A stretch of 64,000 nt of DNA from Lumbricus rubellus (taxonomy: Eukaryota > Annelida > Clitellata > Crassiclitellata > Lumbricidae): contig OX243819.1 of the NCBI GenBank assembly GCA_945859605.1, positions 5,409,507 to 5,473,506 of the forward strand, read 5' to 3'. Below the pieces are notes generated by a model. The model made no database searches, was not told where the DNA came from, and saw only the letters and a list, made by a program, of their open reading frames with translations. The position numbers and the translations under genes were made by a program. Of the stretch, positions 20,800-32,100 are shown one piece after another. Positions within the stretch are counted from its first letter, which is position 1. Each line of letters starts with the position of its first letter.

Positions 20800-22887
20800 A
20801 TGTCAATTGTCAGGCACAGAAGTCAAACAGAGAAGATAATTTTCAGATGCTCTACGACATCGTTTCAACAATTTACAAGTTGCAATTTTCACATTTCTCA
20901 ATCCAACCAAAGTGTTCATTGTTTAAACATAATTCCTACAAATGTTTCTTTCCATTTCAACTTGGCCTGGCAGAATTATGCCAATATAGAATATCATCAC
21001 TACTATTTACTTACTATATGGTGCATCTGCTACAGCAAAAAAAAACATAGGTCATTATCATTGCAAACCTACACTCATAATTAATCAAACAGCATAAAAG
21101 TTCTGCTTGTAGCTAAATATCTTTTCAGACAATGTGGAACAAATTAAGAACTATCAAAATATTAACACACTTCTCCATTTCTTGGCTAAATAGTAAGGCA
21201 TGCTTACTATTAGCAGACGCTGTGAACAGGTTGTATTAGTGCTTACTTAAGTAACAATCACAGTTTTTGGCAGTAATAACATGACCACAGAACTTTTTAA
21301 AACTTTCACGAGCATAACTGCATCAGAAAAGCACCACCGGACACACAAAGCAGACACCGAACGTATGTGAAACTTTTAACGACATCATCACAAAGCTCAC
21401 GTAGGAAGCCAATACGAATGTCTGGTTACAAATCACTTTAAATAACATGATCAATAAATGTTTAAAACTGAATTAAAATAATCAACAAACTGAAATAATC
21501 TGACTGACTGAAAGGAATGGGACTAGTGTTCTGCACGGTCTGCATGAGGTTTATCAGATATATCATCATCATCATCATCATCGTCATCACGTGTGGATCA
21601 TCAAAACATTCTCATCATAAATAAGAAAAGAACTGTTCCTTCCTCTGCGATGCTCCGTAGATTCTACTTTGCACAATGCGCGCATCAACACAACAAACCA
21701 ACAGCGCAATACAATCTCTCACATAATTCGGCTGTTGCTGAAACAGACAACCAGACAACAAATGTCATGGTTCTCAGACAAATCGGAATGTCTAAATGAG
21801 ATACATCATACAAAAAGACACTGCTGAAATATATATATCTATACATATAAAATTTAAATTAATAAATAAATTAAAATACTGGTGCATATCATTTGGAATG
21901 TTCAAGACCTGTAACAATCCTTTGTAAACACAAGATGTTTAAGACCTGACGTAATGCTTTAACACAAATTCCTATTATTCACGTCGAAGAAGACCAACAA
22001 AGTAGCATAATTAAAAATAACATAATATTTCAGCTTTCAATAACATTTCTTAAACTTAAATGTAAAAAAGGTACACATATATATGAAACAAATAATCCAA
22101 TCAAATAATAATAAAATTCTTTAATTTATACTAAAATTTACAGATTAAGTCCAAACTATAAACTACTAAAATTGAAAGCTCTTAGTAAATCGGAGTTTTA
22201 GTTTAAATAAAGACTCAAGAGTTTACGTTCTGGTAACAGTGAAACACAAATATATTGTCACCACCTGGAAGTGTATTTGTGTTTAATTATAGCAATTATA
22301 GCTAAGCTTATAGAACAAGAAGCCCAACTGATCATCCAGTATACACTGTTTGGAATGTGTAGAAATATGCAAAGGCGCATGAATTACTATTGCACAGACC
22401 AATTAACAAAAACAAACCACTGAATAAGTGGAGAATGCAACATAACTAATAAACATAATTATAAATTATTTTTAAATCATAAACTCGAAATGAATCCCAC
22501 TAATCACTAATCATCGCTTGATAAAATTTCACATCAGCTCTTCAAATGTTTTCAATAAATAGCAGACCAACTTCATTATGAAACGTTTCCGTTTTAGAAG
22601 ACAACAAGTATTTTAAGTATGTCACTACTACCATACTCAAGAACAAATAATGTTTGGACTCAACCACAAGCCTATAGCACATGTCCACGGAATTAATGTA
22701 TTTCTGTTTAATTATAGCAAAACAACTAACCCAAACCACAGCAAAATAAAATGCCAAGGAATGCACTGTAACACAGACTACCTCAACAAATATGCCTTCA
22801 TGAAAACATACTAGGAATGCAAATCATCATTTGGATAAAGGAATTCAAACTAATTATGTACAAACACATGCATGCATACGTAATATT
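20800..22887. other. AT-rich intergenic DNA, no gene seen
   Basis: No conserved coding sequence. It contains an (ATC)n run at 21561-21583 and scattered AT-rich inverted words. It lies downstream of the onecut stop, but more than 3 kb away, so a 3' UTR role is only possible. Confidence 0.4.
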
Positions 22888-24500
22888 GGCACCACCGTCA
22901 AAAGGGCGCCCGACATAAGGGCGCCGACATAAGAGTGGCGCTCTTTAAAGAAATATTATCGATGAAGAGTCGGCCTATAGACGTGATAATATTATTAGTA
23001 AATAAGCAACTCAACGACGACGCGACGAGCAAATAATACTTAAATATTTCACACATGGTGTTTGTTGATAGACAACATGCTCCGAGGACCTGGAAGAGGT
23101 GTTAAAATAAACAAATCGAGTGTAGAAAGTGGTAACATGAGAGGTTGGAACGGTCGTAATCACGTGATATAAGTTTCATATATAAGCAAAGGAAGCATGT
23201 CATGGAGGTATGTAATGGTTAAATTTGTTTAAAATAGCTCCACACTGGAAAGTGTAACGTAGCCTAATGATTTACGTTTCTGGTTTCCCGTCATTTAACG
23301 AAAGTATATTTTTATATTTTCGGCTTTAACTTTTAGTCACATTTCTAGTTTAACAACTTTTTATGGAGTTTGAACTTCTCATTTTAACTCTTGTTTGTAT
23401 TTTTTAAATAATTTCTTAGCTTCTACATTAAAGTCATGTATGTAGTGGTGGATCACTTGTCTTTTTTAAGTACTTTATTTCTTAGAACTGCGATATCTTT
23501 GAGGTCATTGCATAATTACGTAACGCTCGAGGGTGGGTGGGTGGGGTCATTAAAAACGTTACGATACGTTACGGGGGTGGGTGGGTGGGGGTAGCTGAAC
23601 GTTACGTAACGCCATGAATTTTTTTTATTAACGAATATTAAATTGCCTTCGAATGACACTTTAGACATGATTTGATCGATGTTTAAACTTCGTGACATTG
23701 ATTTAAAAATAATATCTGGCAGTAGACACCAGTTACATGCCAGGTCAGTTCTGTTCTCCCGTTTGTGCAATCCGGAAACCGCTGTTTGAATTGTTTGGAT
23801 AGCTTTACCAACGGAACAACGTTTTAGGTCTAATTCCCAATGAATTTCTGACATCGAAGAACTATACTATGAAGCATGTTTTACTTAGTGGACACGATCT
23901 AAGCATTTAAAATTAAAGCTCAACAAAACTCGGCAATTTTTCTATTAGTAAGTGGGGTGCCCAGACTAAGGAAATAAATACGCCTAGGCCTATAGCTCAT
24001 GATTTTGATTAATTGTTATAATTGCCATGAAACTTTTCAGCAGTGTAAAATTTTATTCTTGCGGTAAAATTTAAGAAAATTGCAGTTTACGCATGACTGT
24101 TATTTATATAAATAAAACATTGTGTAAGCTTAGATCTATATTTTAAGCCCAGTCTACTGTCAAATTATAATTAACACGTACGCTTATACTATATTAAATT
24201 CGCTATGAAAATATGAATTATAATTACGCGCTCACATAGGCCTAAGCCAATAATAAACCTAAATCTCAACTGATTTTTAGTAGCAATCGTTACGTAACGA
24301 TGGGGAGGGTGGGTGGGTGGGTCAAGGCAAACGTTACGAAGCGTTACAGGGTGGGTGGGTGGGTCAAAAACGGTCATTTTCGGCGTTACGTAATTATGCA
24401 ATGGCCCCTTTCGCGATAATATTTCTTTTAAGAGCGCCGCTCTTCTGTCGGTCGCCCTTTTGTCGGCACCCTTTTGTTGTGCGCCCTTTTGACGGGTCAC
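22888..24500. mobile_element. TIR element, 1613 bp, possible MULE
   Basis: The ends are long inverted repeats with GTCAAAAGGGCGCCCGACA at the left and the complementary GGCGC/GCGCCCTTTTGACGG pattern at the right. They extend inward through GAGTGGCGCTCTTTAAAGAA and its mate AAGAGCGCCGCTCTT. The flanks CGTAATATT (22879-22887) and CGTAATAGT (24501-24509) would be a 9-bp duplication with one mismatch, which suggests the Mutator-like superfamily. A second inverted-repeat element (23501-24409) is nested within it. No transposase is recognised. Confidence 0.7.
23501..24409. mobile_element. nested inverted-repeat element with four G4 motifs
   Basis: The ends are GGTCATTGCATAATTACGTA at the left and TACGTAATTATGCAATGGCC at the right, in inverted orientation. 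Just inside each end lie two GGGTGGGTGGGTGGG-type runs (23531-23546, 23573-23592, 24302-24322, 24349-24364) separated by palindromic GTTACGTAAC words. Both ends carry the G-rich runs on the same top strand, so these parts are not simply inverted copies. No coding sequence recognised. Confidence 0.65.
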
Positions 24501-24781
24501 CGTAATAGTTGCCACTACATATTTATTACATATAATATAATAATTATATAAAGTTATATATATGTATGTATGTATGTCCATAAATAGATATGCCTATATT
24601 CTATGCACACATGGTCAGCTGCCAAGGAAAATGAATTTGGAAATGTAGGGCCACAATTTACAAACATAATTTACTGCTATCAATTTCCTCTAAACAAAAC
24701 AGTCAGATGCTTGTATGTAGATATGTTCACACAGACATACATACACCACATACAATACACACATGCAAAGTTACATACATA

Positions 24782-25573
24782 CAGTGTCCAAAGAAAAGCA
24801 CACCCCAACCACAAGTGTCATAACTCAGTCAAAAATTTTAGCATTTGCCTGAAATTTTAAAGAACAAAAGCAGCCATATCACCACGAAATCCTAATGCCG
24901 ATTAGAAATGCTGGTGAGTTTGTCAAGTTTATGAACATTTGAGATGCAGCGCCGAAAAGGGAAATTTCCAACATACAAAGTCAAAAGGAAGTGAAGTTCA
25001 GGTGCACAGTTGGAGTTCAAAATGTCCTCCATGTTCACGAACACAAAACCATAGACGTTACATGAGACCAATGCTCTGCTGTCCCAAAATACACCCGACT
25101 TCATAATATCCCGCAGCTGTGGCAGTCCAGACATCAATCCAGTTGACTATCAAATCTGGAGTGTGCTGGACGAGCGTGTTATATCGTTCCCGCATTTCAT
25201 AACATCGATCACCTCAGGGCGCGGCACGTCTGATTGAGGAGTGGCAGTTGTTTGACCATATCATCGAACGGACCATCAAACAGTGGCATCTACATCTACG
25301 GTAGTGTGTCCGTGAACAATGAGGACATTTTGAACACCAGCTGTAGCCTGTAGCTGAACTACTTCACTTTCCTATGGTTCTTGTATGATGAAAATTTCAC
25401 CTTTTCGGCACTGCATCTCAAACGTTCATAAACTTGACAAACTCACCAACATTTCTAACCCAGTGTTAGGCTTTGGTGGTAAAATGGTTATTGTTTTTTT
25501 TTTCAAGCAAATGCTAACTGTTTTGACCGAGTAATGACCTTTTTGATGGGATGTACTTTTCATCGGGACACTG
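24782..25573 (+). mobile_element. Tc1/mariner-type transposon remnant
   Basis: The left end CAGTGTCCAAAGAAAAGCAC and the right end GTACTTTTCATCGGGACACTG are degenerate inverted repeats; TA is present at the left and lost at the right. On the + strand near 25130-25330 a decayed transposase C-terminus reads DINPVDYQIWSVLDERV, then fragments such as LIEEWQLFDHIIERTIKQWH in a shifted frame. It is inactive. A (TA)n run follows at 25591-25614. Confidence 0.75.
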
Positions 25574-25751
25574 TGTGTGTGTATTTTTATATATTATATA
25601 TATATATATATATAGCATATCCAGGCACAAGCATGTGTATATTGTTTTGTTTGGTGTATTGGATTTATAATGATAATTTTTCAAAGGGACTACCTTACGT
25701 AATAGATGTGCAGCATGTACATGTGCTTTATCTTATCATCATCCGTGACTG

Positions 25752-25773
25752 TCACTGTCGCACTGTCATCATC

Positions 25774-25826
<53 letters not shown>

Positions 25827-26082
25827 TGAGTTAGCTGTGCTGCTGCTGCTGACTGCATTGTTGACCATATCTTTGTCGGTTACATCGTCCATGTACTTGT
25901 CAACAGATCGACGACGTGCATTCATAAAGAAGTTGACAACAGTCGACACGTTGAGGCCGAGTTGCTCTGCAATTGTTGCCTGGATCTCTTTGCTTGGACG
26001 CTTGATCTCTTTGAAAATGGCCACCAGGGTTCGTCTCTGAATCTCTGTAAACACCATTCGAGGTTTCTTAGTCGATGACGAC

Positions 26083-26117
<35 letters not shown>

Positions 26118-26182
26118 GTGGTGGTGGCTGTCGGGTTGAGCTGATGATGATGACGATGGGAATTCCCTGCTTTGTTTGCAGA
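25752..26182 (-). CDS. onecut: onecut exon 2: linker, homeodomain, acidic tail
   Basis: The exon begins VCKQSREFP, matching the vertebrate onecut linker start (ACKRKEQE-type), then Ser5, His4 and Gln10. The homeodomain KKPRMVFTEIQRRTLVAIFK... follows, and then a tail of 16 aspartates encoded by a GAT microsatellite (+ strand ATC run, 25778-25823). The stop is TGA at 25754-25752. A closer-looking AG at 26168-26167 would break the reading frame, so the AG at 26184-26183 was chosen. Confidence 0.9.
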
Positions 26183-29100
26183 CTATGCATCAACAATTAA
26201 CACACAGTCACCTTTAGATAACGAATTGCACGATTGAATAAATCTAACAATGAATGATAGCTGATGATGCTGCTATTCCTCAGACTAGCATCAGCTTTGC
26301 AGTTTAAAAAGATCAATGGTAACAAAAGAAGACGTCAAGTTGTAAACTGTAAATTATTTCTTGAGAGCGAGTGGCATGCAACATATGGACATGACCAGTG
26401 CAAATGGGTCAGCAGATTTCTGTACTAGAAACTGATCTCGTCATTACCTATCTTGCGTTGACCAGCTGCGTTACCACTACATTGAGAACATATAACAATC
26501 ACACAGACTCAATCATTTGTGATTTGCCAATCATACTGCCATGCAAACAAATTCCTGTAATTCAGTCGATAAAATACTAACCCAACGACTGCTTGATTGG
26601 AGGAGGGCTTAAGTTCTGTGAAGAAGAAGCAACAGCAGTTGGCAGCTGTAATCCTCCTACAATTTAAAGAAAGTGTGTGAAAGACCTGAGCAACAGAGAT
26701 GTACGTGCATGTGTGCATGCGTATACGTGTGCCAGTAATAATTGGATGATCAAAAGTTATTTATTACATGAGTCGAATTTAACCGTTGGCAGCCATGCAA
26801 GGCGACCATCAAGACCTATAACCAATGCTAACTACTGAATGGAAAAGTGAGTGGACCTTTATGGAGGGTAAAAGTCTTTGTGGCATAGTCGGCCAGACGG
26901 CATCCAATCCGAATGAAGACGAGAAATAAGACCACAACCGTGTGCTCTTCATGCCAGACATATGCCATACATATCAATCGTTGACTTAAACCCCCGTCAA
27001 CGACTGCACTCAGATTCCCCCGTCAACGACTGCACTCAGATTCCCCCGTCAACGACTGCACTCAGATTCCCCCGTCAACGACTGCACTCAGATTCCCCCG
27101 TCAACAACTGCACTCAGATTCCCCCGTCGTCGTCGTCGTCTCATTCCAGTGTTGACCTTTCTAATAAAAATGTTTTGTCCTGTTAAAAAACTGTCAAAAA
27201 CACTTGTGACTCAGGACAGTTATCTCAAATTCCAGTCTCACATGTATAACAAACCAAGCTGCAGATCTTGTTATATCAGTAACATCAATTGATCATTGTT
27301 GTACATATTGATACGTCACATGCCATCTGGTCCTACCACTGTCACAGACCACAGCCTACTCTGTTGTCTCCTGCTCCTGCCTCAACTATACCAACTCCGC
27401 ATTTGCACGTTCAGTTGTACATCTATATGATATCAGATCTTGACGTCAACACGTTTGCAAAATTAAAAATTGTAATAATAAATATTGACTAAGTGGACGT
27501 GAGAAACCTCTTCTGGTCTCCCAAACCTTCTTGCAAATGGGACCACAGCGAATTAGTCAGCCAATTGACTTCAACATGAACATTTGTGCAGCTGATACCT
27601 TACCTGCCATTGTAAATATTGCCTTAATGTTGTATTGCATTGCATTGTATTTGTTGGACTGTGTACATCTGTTTAAAGTTGAAAGATAACACAAAGTCAT
27701 CAGCATACCACTCGGCATATTCAAGAAGAAGTACACTCATATTTAGTGTAATACAATTCTCCTGATTTACTCTATAGAACCTCATTTTAATGATGAACCG
27801 CATCAATTGACTTTCCATAAATTTCAGAAGATGCTTGTCGTCAAAGGGCTAACTCGAGTCTAAGGAATAGGAATAGGCTGTACGAGAAAAGCATAATATT
27901 GAGAACAGGTCAAACAGCGACAATAGCAAACCATCAATGCTACAGCAGCCAAATAAATGGCTGAATGCCATCTTCTCTGTTTCTCACTGATCAATGTTTC
28001 TTTCAACTTCATCCTTCTGCATCTGCTTAAGTTTCCATTGCAACAACATAATCCAAAACTGTGAGCTTCCCAACAAATTTTCAACAATCCAAAACAATTA
28101 CATACAGCAAGATATAATCTGCACTATGGAATGAATGACTTTTTAAAATGAATATCATTCAAAACATCTTTAATACTGGAATAGGCTGCTTTTGAACAGA
28201 ATCAACCCTGGCAGATTACGAAGCTTTATATCCCAGTGTTGAGTCAGTCAGCGATCATTGCACACTAAGTTACTGGTGCTCAGGGCCGACTCTAGCCCCC
28301 AAATGGCACCCTACGCAAAAACACACATATTGTATTGTATTGTATTTAAACATTTATAAAGCGCCTCTAGTAGGGTGAACCGTTCAGAGGCGCTCCCAGT
28401 GCGCAAGGCCCCGCGAGAAGAAACAGGTTTTGAGAAGAGACAAAGCAGAAGAGAGACTACCAGAAAGAAGTGTAGAGCGAACAGAAGGAGAAAGAGCATT
28501 CCAAAGAGAAGGACCAATTGAGACAAATGATCGAGACTGAGCCATAGTAGTTCTAGACCGAGGAACCAAGAGGTCAAATCTGTTAGATGAACGAAGTGGA
28601 CGATGGGAGGAAGCCGAGTGAGGACGAAGTAAAACATTAGTCAGATATTTTGGGGCAAGACCCCGTTGAGCCTTTAAGACCAGAGTGAGGATCTTGAATT
28701 GTGTGCGAGCACGGAGAGGAAGCCAGTGAAGTTCATGAAACATAAAGGTAGAGATGTGAGAGTACTTGGGAAGGCGGGCAATCAATCTAGCAGCTGAGTT
28801 GAGAACAGACTGAATAGGTGAAAGACGAACTTTAGGAAGACCAATGAGGAGAGCATTGCAATAGTCAATTCGTGAGCATATAAAAGCATGAATTAAGGTA
28901 GTGAAGATGGAGGAGGAGACAGAGCGACGAATGACTCTGAGACGTCTTAAATGAAAATATGACGAGCGTGTCACATTGGAAATATGCTCAGTAAAGGTAA
29001 GTGAGCTATCAAGTACAACACCCAGATCCCGCACACTTGAAGAATGGCGCCCTCTGATCCAATTCTGCATCCCACGTCACAACTCAATGATCGCATCACA

Positions 29101-32100
29101 TCCATAGATTCATATAGCGCTGTCGAATATTGACTATTCGTAGGCACTCTCAGCATGGAGACTCGAAGGAGGGAAGGGGAAGAATTGCCTCTGAAGAATG
29201 ACAGGCTGATGAAGAAAAACCAATAATTAGATTAGCCATTAATTAGGGAGGAAGGCAGTCCATCAATTGACATTTCAACTGTATAAAGCTCTAGCTGGTG
29301 CCCAAGGCCTATAAACAAAGGTAAAGCTACTCGTCGGCCATGCTCTGAGGTAAAGGCAAACACATGAACTAAGGGTTGGTGTAGAACAGGGGTGTCAAAC
29401 CTTTTTAGTGGCGGGCCAGTGTGAACATCTTCCAATTAGTGGCGGGCCAGTGTGAACATCTTCTAACAAATGGCGGGCCAGGGTGTCGAAGTTCCTGAGC
29501 AAAATTGGGTAGTGATTTGAGAGGGAGCTCCGGGCCTGGTAAGCCAATTCCCAGAAAAGTCCAAATATCNNNNNNNNNNNNNNNNNNNNNNNNNNNNNNN
29601 NNNNNNNNNNNNNNNNNNNNNNNNNNNNNNNNNNNNNNNNNNNNNNNNNNNNNNNNNNNNNNNNNNNNNNNNNNNNNNNNNNNNNNNNNNNNNNNNNNNN
29701 NNNNNNNNNNNNNNNNNNNNNNNNNNNNNNNNNNNNNNNNNNNNNNNNNNNNNNNNNNNNNNNNNNNNNCTCAGGGTCGACTCTAGCCCCCAAATGGCGC
29801 CCTATGCCAAACACACATATGGCGCCCTCTGATCCAATTCTTCATCCCACGTCACAACTCAATGATCGCATCGCATCCATAGATTCATATAGCGCCTGTC
29901 GAATAATGGTTATTCAGAGGCACTCTCAGCATGGAGACTCGGAGGGGGGGAAGGGGAAGAATTGCCTTTGAAGAATGACAGGCTGATGAAGACAAACCAA
30001 TAATTAGATTAGCCATTAATTAGGGAGGAAGGCAGTCCATCAATTGACATTTCAACTGTATAAAGCTCTAGCTGGTGCCCAAGGCCTATAAACAAAGGTA
30101 AAGCTACTCGTCGGCCATGCTCTGAGGTAAAAACAAACACATGAACTAAGGGTTGGTGTAGAACAGTGGTTCCCAACCTTTTTTGACTGTCGGGCCACTT
30201 TTTAAAAGCTGGAGGACACGAGGGCCACTTTTTCTTAGTTGAAGGACATTAGGGGGCCACAAGGCTAAAATTTATTTAACTAAAGGTATAGCCTATAATA
30301 TTGTTAAAATTGAATCAAAATAGAATGTTTTATGCGATTTATTAACGTATAAATAAAATAATTTGTAATAGAAAAGAATTATGTACTCTATCATGTCCAA
30401 ATAGTCCATTTTTAGTTTTTTACATATATTTTTCTTAATTCATTGAGATGCTGCGGGCCATTTTTGTAGGCCAGGCGGGCCACTGTTGGCCCACGGGCCA
30501 CGGGTTGGGAACCGCTGGTGTAGAATATAGATAGCCAGTACACCATCGGCTATACAGCTATACTAGGCTGATGAACCAAGATCAGTCCACACACACCTTG
30601 CCGGTAAACTGTCCACTGGTGTCCAGTCATCTGTCCAGTCACACTGCATAGCCTGGTAACCTGGCCTGGTCTCATGCAGATTAGCTATGGTGGTGGCACA
30701 GGAAACATCGTGGAGCTGTGGGCAGGTAAGTCTGGGCACCGGCTAAAGCTTTATACAGGAGCTGAGAATCGAACGAGGCTAAAGTGATGTAATACAACCT
30801 TGCCTTGATATTGCTAGCCCTTGGCAGGACTCCAATCTCTAATGGGAGGCATTTCAAAGTGGAAGGCCCAACAATTGAGAATCCCAACGCTGTCTAGCTG
30901 AGGAGCAAGCTCAGAGGAACAAAACAATTCCCCCACCCCTGCCAGCAGAATATTGCAAGGCTTGATGGTCGGCTGTATTAGCGGGTATACAAGTTTACCT
31001 GTCTTATGGCTTATGTGTCGACCAGATTTCAAATCCATGGTCATTGGCCGGCAGCTCTCCATAGCCACGCCTATAAATTAACATTCTCTGGAGCGAATAT
31101 CAGGACCAAACCTTGGCCTTTAAATCTATATAAATAAAAATGTAACGGCGTACGCACCATGCAAATTTAGGCGAACAGGATCTCCCAAAGTAACGGATCG
31201 ATTCTTTTCAAAATCTCACCAAAACGTTCCATTCAAATACCTGCGTGTTCTTTTAATGTTTTTTTTCTTAAAAAACCGCAATCTTTAACAAGAATAATAT
31301 TTTATCAAATTCGCTGGCTATTTCTATGCAATTTACACGTCGTCGCTAATCAACAGTGACCAGACGAAACATAGAATGAGGTCGCGTGCCGTGACGTCAT
31401 AAGTGAGCCGCAAAATAATTTCCGTTAATTCAAAAACGAAAGCGGCCTTTCATCTTTTTTGAGTTCTAGCGGCTTTTCACCTTTCTTGGGCTCTATCCGC
31501 TGTCAGGAAGGGACGGTGTGAGGGAGGAAAGGACCGAAGGGAGCGGGACGAAGAGGGTGGGGAGGGAGCGGAGGGGAGCGATGGAGGACGGATGGATGCA
31601 GGGAGGGGGAGGAGGAGGGAGAGGGGGATAATGTAATGCAATTTGTAACTTATACAGCGCTGCTCACAGATAGTCTGTTTAGGAGACATTTTACTAAAAA
31701 TGATTGCCAATGCAAGACAACTGTGCAGCCTCCTTTTAAGCATATCGGTTTACCTGTTAGACGAAGCTGGGACATTCGCATCTTCTCCGGTTCTTTCAGC
31801 CACTGCCACATCCGTCGAAAGGTTTCTCGGCCTGACTTCAGCTTGCTCCATGGCTTAGGGTTACGCAGCAAATCACTAAGTGTTCCCTGGCTTCGACCAA
31901 GAATTCTCTGAGCAAAGACAGCTTGTGGAATGCTATACTTCTTCAGTTCATTGCTCACCTGCAACGCAATCTCACGCGTATTAATCTCACGCGTATTAAT
32001 CTCAGATTCTGAGTCGTGCTTCGACGAGTCGTCGTCGTGCATCGCATGATCTGTCGACGAACTTGGTTGGTCCGCTTGTGTTGGTGACATGCGAATGAGG

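Larger units (their letters stand above)
28281..30163. repeat. direct duplication flanking an assembly gap
   Basis: 28281-28322 plus 29044-29386 form copy A, which is about 95% identical by eye to copy B at 29769-30163. Shared words include CTCTGATCCAATTCT, CGTCACAACTCAATGATCGC and AAGGGTTGGTGTAGAA. Copy A carries a LINE that copy B lacks, and each copy is followed by a different hAT-like element at the same GTGTAGAA site. Confidence 0.85.

Noticed and set aside
25534..26040. 168-codon + strand frame with a serine run
   Set aside because: It is antisense to the onecut homeodomain exon; the serine run is the reverse of the aspartate codons.
29395..29814. Frames of 139 and 93 codons containing X
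   Set aside because: They run across the 200-N gap and are not real.
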